Positions 34,251-44,160 of a DNA stretch of 64,000 bases are shown one piece after another; the stretch's first letter is position 1, and the number at the start of each line of letters is the position of its first letter. Where the stretch lies: positions 68,416-132,415 of the forward strand of contig JARRKC010000009.1 in the NCBI GenBank assembly GCA_037388505.1. Reading direction: 5' to 3'. Made by a program: the position numbers and the translations under genes. Origin of the DNA: JARRKC01 sp037388505 (GTDB taxonomy: Bacteria; Acidobacteriota; UBA6911; RPQK01; JAPXNP01). A model generated the notes under the pieces. That model was not told the origin of the DNA. It did no database searches and was given only the letters and a program-made list of their open reading frames with translations.

Positions 34251-35489
34251 CTAGAGGCGCTCCACTCCGCTGCGCGCAAGGAGAAATCCGCTTGCTGAAA
34301 CGGTCAGCAATCCGGCCAGCACGAGCAGCGCAAAGGTGGGTGAAACGCGCGATGCAAGGAAGCCCGCGGTCAAGTCGCCCAGTGGCATCCCGCCACGGAA
34401 AGCCAGCATGAAAATGCTCATCATCCGGCCCCTCATCTCGTCGGCGGTCGCCAACTGGACCAGCGACGTGATCGCCGCGAACAGTGTGATCAGGCACCCC
34501 CCGGCCAAAAAGAGAATGACGCAGCTCAGCGTCAGACTGCGCGACAGCGCAAACGCCGCCAGGAAGAATGCGAAAACGATCTGGATCTTGAGTGCAGCCA
34601 ATCCCTGCCGTGACGCCCTCGAGAAGGTCGCATAGAGCAGCGCCCCAGCGATCGATCCGGCGCCGGACACCGCCATCATGTTGGAGTATCCGGTTGCGCC
34701 CAGACCGAAGACGTCCTTGGCGAAGACCGGGAGCAGCGTCAGGATGGGCACCCCGCAAAAAGTGCTTACGAACCCCAGAATGGTCAGTTGCCACAAAGAA
34801 CCCTTGCTTCGAATGTATCGGAACCCGCCTTTGATCTGGACGACGACCGATTCGTGGGTCTTCTGAGGCACGAAGGAGGTATTGATCATGAAGAGTGCGA
34901 TGACGACTGCAAGGAAAGAGAAAGCATTCAGACCGAAGCAGAAAACGGCTCCCAGTGCCGCGAAGGCAGCGCCCGCGATCACCGGACCGATCATTCGCGC
35001 CAGGTTGAATTGAATCGAGTTCAGCGCGATGGCATTGGGGACATCCCGGCGCTTTACGAGTGTCGGGATCAGAGCCTGATAGGCAGGGCCCCCGAAAGCC
35101 TGTCCACTGCCCGCAACGAAAACCAGAACCAGAAAGTGCCAGACCTGGACATGTCCCGACGCTACGAGGATGGTCAGGACGACGGCGACCGACATCTGCA
35201 CGTACTGCGAAAACAGCAGGAGCTTCCTCCTGTCGCGGCGATCCGCAAAGGCCCCGCCGACGAGGCTCAACAGGATAAGGGGCAGCTGGCTCAGGAAACT
35301 CACCAGGCCCAGATAGAAGGCGGATCCTGTCAGCTGAAGAACGACCCAGGACTGTGCCACCAGCTGCATCCACGTCCCGGTGGTGGAGGTAAAGGCTCCC
35401 AACCAGAGGAGGCGGAAATCACGATACCGAAAAGCCTGAAACGTCCGTCCCAGAGCGGTTGCTTCCGTGCGTGAAACGGTTTCAGACAT
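34251..35489 (-). CDS. MFS transporter (EntS-like branch)
   Basis: A 412-aa inner-membrane efflux-type transporter with about 12 helices. FRYRDFRLLWLGAFTSTTGTWMQLVAQSWVVLQLTGSA at its start and GGAFADRRDRRKLL (MFS loop 2-3 motif) point to the EntS/MFS_3 group, which exports siderophores and drugs. The substrate is unknown. The ATG at 35489 follows a perfect TATAAT by six bases, with no ribosome binding site, so the transcript may be leaderless. Confidence 0.9.
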   Translation of the reverse strand: MSETVSRTEATALGRTFQAFRYRDFRLLWLGAFTSTTGTWMQLVAQSWVVLQLTGSAFYLGLVSFLSQLPLILLSLVGGAFADRRDRRKLLLFSQYVQMSVAVVLTILVASGHVQVWHFLVLVFVAGSGQAFGGPAYQALIPTLVKRRDVPNAIALNSIQFNLARMIGPVIAGAAFAALGAVFCFGLNAFSFLAVVIALFMINTSFVPQKTHESVVVQIKGGFRYIRSKGSLWQLTILGFVSTFCGVPILTLLPVFAKDVFGLGATGYSNMMAVSGAGSIAGALLYATFSRASRQGLAALKIQIVFAFFLAAFALSRSLTLSCVILFLAGGCLITLFAAITSLVQLATADEMRGRMMSIFMLAFRGGMPLGDLTAGFLASRVSPTFALLVLAGLLTVSASGFLLARSGVERL

Positions 35490-35495
35490 GCAGAG

Positions 35496-35501
35496 ATTAT
35501 A
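35496..35501 (-). promoter_or_regulatory. candidate -10 box (TATAAT) for the MFS gene
   Basis: On the minus strand a perfect TATAAT ends six bases before the ATG of the MFS transporter. The -35 region (GGCAAG, 17 bp upstream) is poor. Confidence 0.45.
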
Positions 35502-35639
35502 GTAGGAGAGGCAGCTTTCTTGCCCCGGCGCGGCAGCCCTGGCACGGGGAGGGCTGAACACTGCATCGAACCCGTCCTGCCCGAGGTGATTGGCCAGGCA
35601 CCGATCCTCCGGGGCATCGGAACAAGCCCGCGGCCTTTC

Positions 35640-36731
35640 CTACGAGAACAGGAATTCAATCACGTCGCCGTCGTGGACTTTGTAGTCTCGGCCTTCGGTG
35701 CGGATCAGCCCCTGTCGATGAAGATTCTGAAAGCTGCCGTGCTTCTTCAGCTTCTCAATGGAAGTCACCTGGGCGCGAATGAAGCCCTTCTCCATGTCGG
35801 AATGGATCTTCCCGGCGGCCTGGGGAGTTGCCGTGCCTTCAGGAATGGCCCATGCCGAGAGCTTATCGTTGACGATCGTATAGAAAGTGATCAGGCCGAG
35901 GATGCCGTAGGCTGCGGTAACGAGCCGATCGAGGCCGGTCTCGTTCAAACCCAGAGCTCGCAGAAAATCGCTTTTCTCTTCGGGTTCGAGCTGCTGCAGC
36001 TCCCATTCCAGCTGTGCACAAAGCGGGACGACCAGGGGAGAAGTCGCGATCCGGCTCAATTGGATGCGCCCTGCGATTGAGGCGGAGGGATCGTTCAGAT
36101 CATTCTCCGAGATATTGGCGACGTAGATCACCTGCTTGCTCGTGAGGATCCCGAGCCCTTTCAGCTCTTGAAGCGATTCATCGTCCAGATCGAGATCCCG
36201 CAAGGGCTTGCCCGAAGCAAGCGCCTCACGGTAGAGGGTGAAGCGTTGTTCTTCTGCCGCATAAAGCCGAGGGCTGGTCTTCCAGGTGCGCGTGCGGCGC
36301 TCGATTGCCCGGTCCATGACCTCGAGATCCGCGAGGAGCAGTTCCGTCTCAACGACGTCGATGTCGCGAGAAGGATCCACGGTTCCATCGACATGGGCGA
36401 CGTCCCCCTCCCGGAAACATCGAACCACGTGCGCAATAGCATCGACCGCCCGAATGTTGCCCAGGAATTGGTTACCCAGACCTTCCCCGCGGCTGGCACC
36501 GCGGACCAGACCCGCGATGTCCGTAAACTGGATGAACGTCGGGTTCGTTTCCTGAGGTTTCAGGAGCTCCGCCAATGCGGTCAGCCGGGGATCGGGAACT
36601 GCAACCACCCCGACGTTGCTGTCGATCGTGGTGAAGGGATAGTTGCTGACCGTGGCATGACCCGCGGTGAGCGCATTGAAGAGTGTGGACTTTCCGACAT
36701 TCGGGAGGCCAATAATGCCAATCGCAAGCAT
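35640..36731 (-). CDS. ychF: redox-regulated ATPase YchF (Obg-family)
   Basis: A 363-aa universally conserved P-loop ATPase that binds ribosomes and responds to oxidative stress. P-loop GLPNVGKSTLFNAL is at about 7-20, where the family hydrolyses ATP rather than GTP. DIAGLVRGASRGEGLGNQFL is the switch region. The C-terminal TGS-like domain includes LITFYTIVNDKLSAWAIPEGT, HSDMEKGFIRAQV and YKVHDGDVIEFLFS. The ATG has AGGAG eleven bases upstream. Same strand as the PIG-L gene upstream, 45 bp apart. Confidence 0.96.
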   Translation of the reverse strand: MLAIGIIGLPNVGKSTLFNALTAGHATVSNYPFTTIDSNVGVVAVPDPRLTALAELLKPQETNPTFIQFTDIAGLVRGASRGEGLGNQFLGNIRAVDAIAHVVRCFREGDVAHVDGTVDPSRDIDVVETELLLADLEVMDRAIERRTRTWKTSPRLYAAEEQRFTLYREALASGKPLRDLDLDDESLQELKGLGILTSKQVIYVANISENDLNDPSASIAGRIQLSRIATSPLVVPLCAQLEWELQQLEPEEKSDFLRALGLNETGLDRLVTAAYGILGLITFYTIVNDKLSAWAIPEGTATPQAAGKIHSDMEKGFIRAQVTSIEKLKKHGSFQNLHRQGLIRTEGRDYKVHDGDVIEFLFS

Positions 36732-36776
36732 CCCGCGATACTCCTCCGGCTCCCCTCCGGTTTCGCGTCCGGACCG

Positions 36777-39308
36777 CTATGGCATCGACCCATAGGCAAT
36801 GAGATTTGCCCACAGGCGGTATGCTCCGGGCACTCCGGCAGGCAACTGCCGGAAGAAGGCGAGCCCGGTATAAATATAGGTTCCCTTTCCGTAGTCGGCT
36901 ACGACCAGAGCGCCTCGCTTTGGCTTGTCGTTGTAGGGCCAGGGGTCGCGCAGCTCGAGCAGCGGCGTGTAATGGCTGTCCCACTCACCCAGAAAGTAGA
37001 GCCCGCGCTCCTGAACCCAGCCGTTCCAGTCCGACTCTCCAATGCGGTTGGGTTGGCGGAAAATCGGGTGGTTGGGCTCCAGGATCTTCACCGGCGATTC
37101 CTCCACCGTGACCCGATCATGCGGGCGATGGATCGTCAGCGGATAGGGAGAGAAGGGTCGCGCCAGGAATTCATACTTGTTGTACTGGACGACCAGGTGC
37201 CCGCCCTGTCTGACGTAATCGAGAAGGCGCTGGTTGTTGGCGATCAGATCGTCTCGATTCAGGTAGGCTCGCACTCCCGTCACGATGACGTCATACTCAC
37301 TCAGATTGCCGAATTCGAGGTCCTCCCGAGTGAGATAGGTGACGTCGGCGCCGAGCTGTTCGGTGGCCTTCCCGACCTCATCGCCCACACCCATGATGTA
37401 ACCGACTCTCAGACCATGTGGCAGTCGCACATCAAAGGCATCCAGCGAGGCCATCGCAGGCTTCAGAAGAATGCGCGGCTGGATGTGTGAATAAGAGATC
37501 CACTGGATTCCCTGCTGGTACTCTTTCCCGTCACCGAACTGCAGACTGGAAACCACCGGCGAGACGGTCCAGCCGGATCCGCCTCGGAGCCTGAGCTCCG
37601 CGGTTGCAGCACCAGCACCTTCCTTTCGAACGGTTACCTCGAAGACGTGGCTCTTGGGCTGACTCACCGGCACGATCGCCAGTGACGGGGAAATGCGAAC
37701 AGAAAAGCGGGGAACGACCTTGAGTTCCATGCGGCGCTCGAGACCGAATTCAGGATCGAACCAGCGATAGCGGAGCACGCGGACACAGACCCCCTCGACG
37801 CCGTAGATCCGATAGCGGATCAGCGCCTTCACAAAGGGAGGACGCCAGTCTTCGGTTCCGGTGAACCCGGGCTCGACGCTGTAACGATCGACGCCCGGGG
37901 TGTCCAGGGACCAGTAGGGTCCGCTCAGCTGAGCATCAGCGGGAACGTCGATCTTGAAATCCCAGCGATGCTCTCCCGAGCCTTCAGGCTGAACCGTCCA
38001 GCCTTCCGGAGTAGTAAGCTGGACGCCGAGGAGCTGAACGGGCATATTCGTTCGGGGAAAGCATCGAACCTGGGCCTGCACGGTCCCTCCGGGAGCGACC
38101 GTGCCGTCGGACCCTCCGGTTACGAGCGCATCGGCATCGACGAACGCACCCTTTTCCGCGGCCTCGAGAAAGTCCTGCTCCTCCTTGCCCAATAGAAACA
38201 GGGCTTCCGGGTCTCGAGTCGTCTTTTCCATTTTGCGGATCGACTCGAGTCCGGTCATCACAGCCCTGAGAGCGGAATCGTAGTCGGCGCGTGCAAAGGA
38301 CTCCACAGCCCAGTTCACGTACCCTTCGAGCAGGGTGACCGACGACTCCAGTTGCGAGTCCGACTTCGACAGAGCATCAAGGCTGACGTTGATTCCAGTG
38401 AAGAAGCTTCCCTGGAGGTGCGAGGAATCCACCAGACTGCTGGCAAGGTAGTACGAAGTCGACATGGGCCCCGGTTGGGGCAGCACGTTCATACCTTGGG
38501 TGCGGTGCTGGCTGCGGGCCTGAGCACCGAACTCGGCGTAGGTTTCGCCCAGGAGGGGATCGAATCCGCCGAGGTCAATCTGAACATCACCACCGACCTC
38601 TCGTCCTTCCATGCCGGGTCCATGAGACTGGAACAGGCGTAAGGGCCGCCAGGGCCGCAAGCCCTCCTCAATCTGTTCGGGAAAGCAGGTCGGATCACCC
38701 GACTTCTGAAACGCCTCGGCAGCCAGCTGTGCTGACGCCTGGTGGTGCTGTCCTCCTCCTTCTCCGGAGGGGCTGAGGGTCAGAATGACGGTAGGACGAA
38801 ACGTACGGATGACGCGCACGATATCCGAAAGGATCTGTTCACGGCCCCACTTTTCGAAAGTCTCCTCGACACTGAACGAGTAGCCGAACTCATAGGCTCT
38901 CGTGAAGAACTGCTGGACATGATCGAAGCGGTGCACCGAGGCGAGTTCCTCGGTTCTCACTACCCCCAGAGCTTCGAACAGCTCCGGGCCGATCTCATTC
39001 TGGCCTCCGTCTCCACGGGTCACGGTGAGAAGGCCGACCCGGTAACCCTTGCCCCGGCTGAGCAAGGTCATCAGAGCATTGTTCTCGTCATCCGGATGGG
39101 CGGTGATGCAGAGCACGGATCCAGTAGTCGACAGCCTTCGAAGCGACAAACCGAATCCGGTGATTCCCGAATCCTGGGGAATCGGGGGCAACTGAGCGAC
39201 GACTCCCGTCGCCGACACGAACAGGCCGACCACCAGACAGACGACCAGCAGGCGCAGAGCCGGCTGCAGAGCTGCGTTTCTTGAGATTCCAACACGCTGG
39301 ATGGCCAT
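36777..39308 (-). CDS. exported PIG-L (LmbE-like) deacetylase with large C-terminal extension
   Basis: An 843-aa protein. A signal peptide (about 15-39) is followed by the PIG-L zinc-hydrolase domain (about 60-250): AHPDDENN at 70-77 with His71, Asp73 and Asp74, TRGDGGQNEIG, and GGGQHHQASAQL with the metal His. PIG-L enzymes remove acetyl groups from N-acetylglucosamine-type sugars. The middle part (about 330-620) appears beta-rich. The last third (about 620-843) resembles a ThuA-like glutamine-amidotransferase fold: GYIMGVGDEVGKATEQLGADVTY, DVIVTGVRAYL, VRQGGHLVVQYNKYEF. This long architecture is common in Acidobacteriota. The substrate is unknown. Confidence 0.85.
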   Translation of the reverse strand: MAIQRVGISRNAALQPALRLLVVCLVVGLFVSATGVVAQLPPIPQDSGITGFGLSLRRLSTTGSVLCITAHPDDENNALMTLLSRGKGYRVGLLTVTRGDGGQNEIGPELFEALGVVRTEELASVHRFDHVQQFFTRAYEFGYSFSVEETFEKWGREQILSDIVRVIRTFRPTVILTLSPSGEGGGQHHQASAQLAAEAFQKSGDPTCFPEQIEEGLRPWRPLRLFQSHGPGMEGREVGGDVQIDLGGFDPLLGETYAEFGAQARSQHRTQGMNVLPQPGPMSTSYYLASSLVDSSHLQGSFFTGINVSLDALSKSDSQLESSVTLLEGYVNWAVESFARADYDSALRAVMTGLESIRKMEKTTRDPEALFLLGKEEQDFLEAAEKGAFVDADALVTGGSDGTVAPGGTVQAQVRCFPRTNMPVQLLGVQLTTPEGWTVQPEGSGEHRWDFKIDVPADAQLSGPYWSLDTPGVDRYSVEPGFTGTEDWRPPFVKALIRYRIYGVEGVCVRVLRYRWFDPEFGLERRMELKVVPRFSVRISPSLAIVPVSQPKSHVFEVTVRKEGAGAATAELRLRGGSGWTVSPVVSSLQFGDGKEYQQGIQWISYSHIQPRILLKPAMASLDAFDVRLPHGLRVGYIMGVGDEVGKATEQLGADVTYLTREDLEFGNLSEYDVIVTGVRAYLNRDDLIANNQRLLDYVRQGGHLVVQYNKYEFLARPFSPYPLTIHRPHDRVTVEESPVKILEPNHPIFRQPNRIGESDWNGWVQERGLYFLGEWDSHYTPLLELRDPWPYNDKPKRGALVVADYGKGTYIYTGLAFFRQLPAGVPGAYRLWANLIAYGSMP

Positions 39309-39432
39309 ATTTCCATCCCCTCAGGGTTCGACACTGACATGCAGGCTTACGGAAGACCGCACTGCCGCGTACTAGATTACCGCATTAGGAGATGCATCTG
39401 TACCGGTGCGAACGGCTTGACGACACGTCCTC

Positions 39433-39453
39433 GGGTTCCGGGTTCCGGGTTCC
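39433..39453. repeat. tandem heptamer GGGTTCC x3
   Basis: Three exact copies of GGGTTCC between the PIG-L and PqqD genes. The same unit recurs at 63417-63444. Confidence 0.6.
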
Positions 39454-39549
39454 GAGAGGTTCAGCGCTTCCGCGGTCGGGGATTCCCAATCCGGCTCACC
39501 TCGTCCACCAGGTCGGAAATGTCAGGCGGACCGGAACAGAATCTTTCCC

Positions 39550-39563
39550 GTTCTCCCGTCCTC
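39550..39563. repeat. intergenic 14-mer GTTCTCCCGTCCTC
   Basis: This 14-mer recurs near 44247 (one mismatch) and twice near 47932-47961 in the opposite orientation, each time at or near gene borders. It appears to be a dispersed intergenic repeat. Confidence 0.5.
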
Positions 39564-39580
39564 CCGTTCCCCAATCTTCC

Positions 39581-39943
39581 TCAGACATCTTCCTGGTCGG
39601 GCGGGGGCTGCTCAACCCTGATTTCGATCATTCGCGCCCGGCTCATCTGGAGTATGAAGGTCTGGAGGCGTTCCTGTGCTGGCTCGACTTTGGCTCCAAA
39701 TCGCTCCTTCATCTTTCCCGCGATCTCGGCCGCGGTCGATTCTCCGTCACACCACTTCCAGACGACCGTGCCGATTTCGTCCAGCCGAATGCGGTAGTCC
39801 GGGAACCCCAACATCCGCGCCAGCTTGCGCCCGATTTTGGACTCGCCCAGACGCGGCCGCAAGACAATGACCCGCTGGTCCTCCTCATGCCACTCCAGAC
39901 GACGCACCGGGCGACACGCGAGGAACCACTTACGAAGCGCCAT
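39581..39943 (-). CDS. PqqD-like protein (RiPP recognition-element fold)
   Basis: A 120-aa winged-helix protein. RIRLDEIGTVVWKWCDGESTAAEIAGKMKERFG is the PqqD signature region, seen at about 50-83. In RiPP pathways this fold binds a precursor peptide and delivers it to a radical-SAM or other enzyme, but no precursor or modifying enzyme is adjacent. Its ATG shares one base with the stop of the OPT transporter gene (TAATG), so the two are translationally coupled. A link between them is inference. Confidence 0.8.
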   Translation of the reverse strand: MALRKWFLACRPVRRLEWHEEDQRVIVLRPRLGESKIGRKLARMLGFPDYRIRLDEIGTVVWKWCDGESTAAEIAGKMKERFGAKVEPAQERLQTFILQMSRARMIEIRVEQPPPDQEDV

Positions 39944-41946
39944 TACTCCACTTTGACACCTGGCGCCCCACCTTTCGAGGCCGCCTTCAGCGGAATACGC
40001 AGGAGAAGGAGCAGCAACACGGGAAAGATCAGGTAGCCGAGCCAGGCACTGTTCAGAATCTGAGGCAACTGCGGGAGGCCGATCGCCGTAATTCCGAGGA
40101 CCCAGAAAGCCAGGAGCACCGCCATCAGTGATTCCCCCGCAATGAATCCCGAGGACATTAGGATACCCGTATTGACCGCGGTGGTTTTCTGACCCTCACT
40201 CAGGCCCCGCTTTGCCATGATCCGATCGAGGATGAGGCGGAAAACACCACCGACGAAGATGGCGGCTGTCGAGTAGAAGGGAAGGTACATCCCGACGGCG
40301 ATCAGCATCGGGGCGGGCGCATTGATCAGAATGAGAGCGACGCCCAGGAACATGCCGGCAATGACCAGAGGCCAAGCCATCTGGCCGCCCACGATCCCCT
40401 TCGCCATGAGGGCCATCAGACCCGCCTGGGGGGCGGGGAGGGCGGCACTGCCGATCCCATAGACCTTGTCCATGACGATCATCGGATAGACGAGAGCCAA
40501 CGCTGCGAAGACCACACCGATCATCTCGGCGGCTTCCATCTTCCAGGGCGTACCTCCGAGGATGTGCCCTACTTTGAGGTCCTGCATCATGTCGCCGGCT
40601 ATCCCAGCCGTACAACAGACCACCCCTGCGACACCCAGTACACCCAGGATGCCGTCGGTACCTTTCACCCCGATGAGAACCATGAAGACGGCGGCGATGA
40701 GCAGGGTGCTCAGAGTCAACCCGCTGATGGGGTTGTTGGAGCTGCCTACCAGACCGACCAGATAGCCGGCCACGGCGGCGAACAGGAAGCCCAGAATCAC
40801 CATGACGATCGTCAGGATGACCGAACCCTCGAGGGAAGCGCTGAAGTACCAGTACAGGAAGAAGAGCGGTACCGCCAGCAGCCCAATCGCCACACCCACC
40901 CTCTTGAAATTCAAATCGGTTTCCAGACGGTTGATGGTACCTGCCCCCTGCTTGGCGGCCTGCAGGTCTTTGATGGCCTTCACGATTCCGGCAATAAGGG
41001 ACTTGCGGAGCTTGTACAACGTGTAGAACGCGGCGACGATCATCGTCCCGACGGCGATGGGGCGAACCTGTCGGAGCCAGATTGCATCACTCAACTCCAG
41101 CAACTGCTGGGTCGACGTGACGCCTGCTGAGAGTTCCGGGTTCAGGAACAGACCCAGCGGTACGAGCAGCAACCAGCCGGTCAACGCGCCACTGAACAGA
41201 ATGGCCGAGATTGTCGGCCCGACAATGAAGCCGACTCCGACGAGCAGTGGAGATGCTGCCGGCGATTCGAGCAGGAGGCCGCCGCGGTAGCTGACCTCAC
41301 GCCCCATCAGCGTGATCTTGGAGGTTCCAAGCTGGATGAGCGTACGTGCGTGGTCCGCGACGAGGTGGACACCGTAAGTGTTCTTGACGAGCTCCCAAAG
41401 TCCAGCGAACCCCATGGACGCAAAGACGTAGACGGCACCGGTCTGGCCACCCTGACCGGCCTTGACGAGTTCGGCTGCGGCTACGCTTTCCGGGAACGGC
41501 AGGGCTGCCTCTTCGACCAGCGTCCGCCGCAGCATAATGACGAAGAGGACTCCGAGCACGCCGCCAATGAGCATGATGGCCGTGCTCTCGAGGTAATGCA
41601 GATTGTCCCAGACACCGCTGATCACAAAGGCCGGAATCGTAAAGATCGCCCCAGCGACCAGGGCCTCTCCGACGGAAGCGGTCGTTCGCGCGATGTTCTC
41701 CTCGAGGATGCTGCCTCCAACCAGCCGCAGAGCCGCCATGGCGACCACGGCAGCGGGGAAGGTCGCCGCCACGGTCAAACCTGCCTTCATTCCAAGGTAG
41801 GCATTGGCGGCACCCAGTACGATGGCCATAATGACGCCGAGAACGACCGCACGAACGGTCATTTCCGGCATTCGTACCTCGGCCGGAACAAAAGGTTTGA
41901 AGGAAACCTCCGGCTGACTGGGGGGCGTAACGTCAGAATCCTTCAT
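39943..41946 (-). CDS. OPT-family oligopeptide transporter
   Basis: A 667-aa inner-membrane transporter with about 14-16 helices. Features: MTVRAVVLGVIMAIVLGAANAYLGMKAGLTVAATFPAAVV near the N-terminus, SNNPISGLT in the middle, and a C-terminal KAASKGGAPGVKVE tail. The family moves oligopeptides or metal-ligand complexes. The ATG has GAGGAGG upstream. The downstream PqqD-like gene overlaps by one base. Confidence 0.93.
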   Translation of the reverse strand: MKDSDVTPPSQPEVSFKPFVPAEVRMPEMTVRAVVLGVIMAIVLGAANAYLGMKAGLTVAATFPAAVVAMAALRLVGGSILEENIARTTASVGEALVAGAIFTIPAFVISGVWDNLHYLESTAIMLIGGVLGVLFVIMLRRTLVEEAALPFPESVAAAELVKAGQGGQTGAVYVFASMGFAGLWELVKNTYGVHLVADHARTLIQLGTSKITLMGREVSYRGGLLLESPAASPLLVGVGFIVGPTISAILFSGALTGWLLLVPLGLFLNPELSAGVTSTQQLLELSDAIWLRQVRPIAVGTMIVAAFYTLYKLRKSLIAGIVKAIKDLQAAKQGAGTINRLETDLNFKRVGVAIGLLAVPLFFLYWYFSASLEGSVILTIVMVILGFLFAAVAGYLVGLVGSSNNPISGLTLSTLLIAAVFMVLIGVKGTDGILGVLGVAGVVCCTAGIAGDMMQDLKVGHILGGTPWKMEAAEMIGVVFAALALVYPMIVMDKVYGIGSAALPAPQAGLMALMAKGIVGGQMAWPLVIAGMFLGVALILINAPAPMLIAVGMYLPFYSTAAIFVGGVFRLILDRIMAKRGLSEGQKTTAVNTGILMSSGFIAGESLMAVLLAFWVLGITAIGLPQLPQILNSAWLGYLIFPVLLLLLLRIPLKAASKGGAPGVKVE

Positions 41947-42183
41947 TCATCCTCCTCGCGTGAAACTCGACCCGCATTCTCTGCCGGACTCCGCTCCGAC
42001 GGCGTCCGGGAGGGCGTCTGCAGCGTGCCCGGGACTGTAGCATGAATGCCGGGACGCGGCAAGAAAGCCTGCAGGGGGTGGGTTGCGATTTGTCTCCGGA
42101 AGCCAGGCATTGGTACATTGTCTCGTGTGGCCCTGCCGTACATCAGGGTTCGTGACTTCACCGACATTATGGGGAGATAGATA

Positions 42184-42666
42184 ATGGATCCCGTACTCGA
42201 TCAGATAGCAAACCACTTGAAGCTGGGGGACCACCTCCTGAAGACGGCGCTGGAGAATCTCAGTGAGGAAGAGTTGCATCGCCGGGGCGGGCCTCAGTCC
42301 AATTCGATGCTCTGGATCACCGGGCATCTGGCCCTGTCCCGTTGTCGCATGCTCAAGTTGACCGGCGGAGACCGTGATTTCCCCTGGTCCGACCTCTTCT
42401 CGCGTGGTTCAGCGATGCAGACTCCGAACGATTATCCTGCTCTGAATCAGGTTCTCGAGTCGTGGGACCAGACGTCAGACCTCCTCTTGGCGGCGCTCCC
42501 CAAAATGACTCCCGAACAGCTGTTCGCCAAATCCCCACAGTCTCTCCCGGGTGACGACAAGTCGGTCCGGGGAGCACTCTCGTTCTTGGTGTACCACGAG
42601 GCCTACCATATGGGTCAGATGGGTTATCTCAGGAAGATGCTTGGATATGAAAGTCTCGTAGGGTAG
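42184..42666 (+). CDS. DinB-family four-helix protein
   Basis: A 160-aa putative metal-dependent protein. The three histidines of the DinB/YfiT metal site are in ITGHLALSR and VYHEAYHMGQMGYL. Relatives include thiol S-transferases using bacillithiol or other thiols; the reaction here is unknown. The ATG is preceded by GGGAGATA. Its stop is 26 bp before the decarboxylase start. Confidence 0.85.
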   Translation: MDPVLDQIANHLKLGDHLLKTALENLSEEELHRRGGPQSNSMLWITGHLALSRCRMLKLTGGDRDFPWSDLFSRGSAMQTPNDYPALNQVLESWDQTSDLLLAALPKMTPEQLFAKSPQSLPGDDKSVRGALSFLVYHEAYHMGQMGYLRKMLGYESLVG

Positions 42667-42691
42667 TCAGCAATCTCCCAGAATCAGAGTC

Positions 42692-44155
42692 ATGAGCGAG
42701 AACAGACCTCTCGGAGACATGGATCCTTCGGAATTCAGACGGTACGGTCATGAACTCGTGGACTGGATCGCCGATTACCTGGCCCATTTGGACCGGTATC
42801 CGGTACTGGCGCGCACGCAGCCGGGCGAGATTCGTTCGAACCTGCCCCAGAGTCCCCCGGAACAAGGCGAGGAGATGGAGACCATTCTGGGTGATATTCG
42901 GCAGATCATCGTCCCGGGGCTGACGCACTGGAATCACCCGGCTTTCTTCTCCTATTTCTCCGTCACCGGCTCGGGTCCCGGCATCCTGGGTGAACTCCTG
43001 AGCGCAGCCTTCAATGTCAACGGGATGCTCTGGAGGACGTCTCCGGCCGCCACCGAACTGGAGGAACTGGTCCTCGACTGGCTCCGGCAATTACTCGGAT
43101 TCCAGGAACCGCGGTGGGGGATCATTTACGACACGGCGTCGATCTCTACCTTCCACGCCGTGGCCGCCGCCCGCCAGCTCGTTCCGGGCATGAACCCCCG
43201 CGAAAATGGCTTTCGGACGGATCCTTCCCATGGCCGTCTCCGCCTGTACTGTTCGGAACAGGCTCACTCTTCAGTAGAAAAGGCGGGCCTCGCGCTGGGC
43301 ATCGGTCTCGAGGGAATCCGGAAGATCCCGGTCGACGCGGAATTCAGGATGCGGGTCGACGAGCTCCGGCGCGCAATCGACGAAGACCTGGCCGAAGGCT
43401 GGATCCCCTTCTGCGTGACCGCCACGGTCGGCACAACCTCGACGACCAGCGTGGACCCGGTTCCCGAGATTGAGCGAGTTTGCCGGGATCATGGAATCTG
43501 GCTCCACGTCGATGCCGCCTACGGTGGAGTTGCGGGAATCCTTCCCGAGAAACGATGGGTCCTGGAAGGCTGCGAGCGGGCGGATTCCCTGGTCGTCAAT
43601 CCGCACAAGTGGCTCTTCACCCCGATCGATTGCAGCGTGCTGTTTTGCCGGCGGCCCGAAGTGCTGCGGGAAGCATTCTCGTTGATCCCGGAGTATCTGC
43701 GCTCGAAGGAGCCGGCGACCAACTTCATGGACTATGGCCTTCAGCTTGGGCGCCGATTCCGGTCGCTGAAACTCTGGATGGTCATTCGCTATTTCGGACG
43801 GCGGGGGATCGAAGCGCGTTTGAGGCAACACATTCAATGGGCCGACACGCTGGCCTCATGGATCGACGAACACCCCCGGTTCGAACGCCTGGCGCCGGTA
43901 CCGTTCAGTACCGTTTGCTTTCGGGCGGTTCCTCCGAAGGTGGTGGAGCGGGGGGAAGAGGCGCTCAATCGATTCAATGAAACGTTGCTGGAAACCGTCA
44001 ACCGCACGGGGCGGCTCTTCATTTCTCACACCCGCCTGCACGGACATTTCACCCTCCGCGTCGCCATTGGAAACCTGAAAACCACGCGGGCACACATCGA
44101 ACGAGCCTGGGAAACGATCGTGAACTCGGCTGAAGATCTCCAAGCTGGGATTTGA
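42692..44155 (+). CDS. PLP-dependent decarboxylase, aromatic-L-amino-acid type
   Basis: A 487-aa group II decarboxylase. The PLP-binding lysine is in SLVVNPHKWLF (about residue 305), with the cofactor-binding Asp in WLHVDAAYGGVAG. GLTHWNHPAFFSYFSVTGSGPGILGELLSAAFNVNGMLW is the N-terminal substrate segment typical of tyrosine/tryptophan/DOPA decarboxylases. The actual substrate is not resolvable by eye. No transporter or aminotransferase is adjacent. Probably co-transcribed with the DinB gene 25 bp upstream. Confidence 0.9.
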   Translation: MSENRPLGDMDPSEFRRYGHELVDWIADYLAHLDRYPVLARTQPGEIRSNLPQSPPEQGEEMETILGDIRQIIVPGLTHWNHPAFFSYFSVTGSGPGILGELLSAAFNVNGMLWRTSPAATELEELVLDWLRQLLGFQEPRWGIIYDTASISTFHAVAAARQLVPGMNPRENGFRTDPSHGRLRLYCSEQAHSSVEKAGLALGIGLEGIRKIPVDAEFRMRVDELRRAIDEDLAEGWIPFCVTATVGTTSTTSVDPVPEIERVCRDHGIWLHVDAAYGGVAGILPEKRWVLEGCERADSLVVNPHKWLFTPIDCSVLFCRRPEVLREAFSLIPEYLRSKEPATNFMDYGLQLGRRFRSLKLWMVIRYFGRRGIEARLRQHIQWADTLASWIDEHPRFERLAPVPFSTVCFRAVPPKVVERGEEALNRFNETLLETVNRTGRLFISHTRLHGHFTLRVAIGNLKTTRAHIERAWETIVNSAEDLQAGI

Positions 44156-44160
44156 GCGCG

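Noticed and set aside
36168..37490. 440-aa plus-strand frame across ychF and the PIG-L gene
   Set aside because: Spans two identified minus-strand genes and their spacer, so it cannot be a real single gene.
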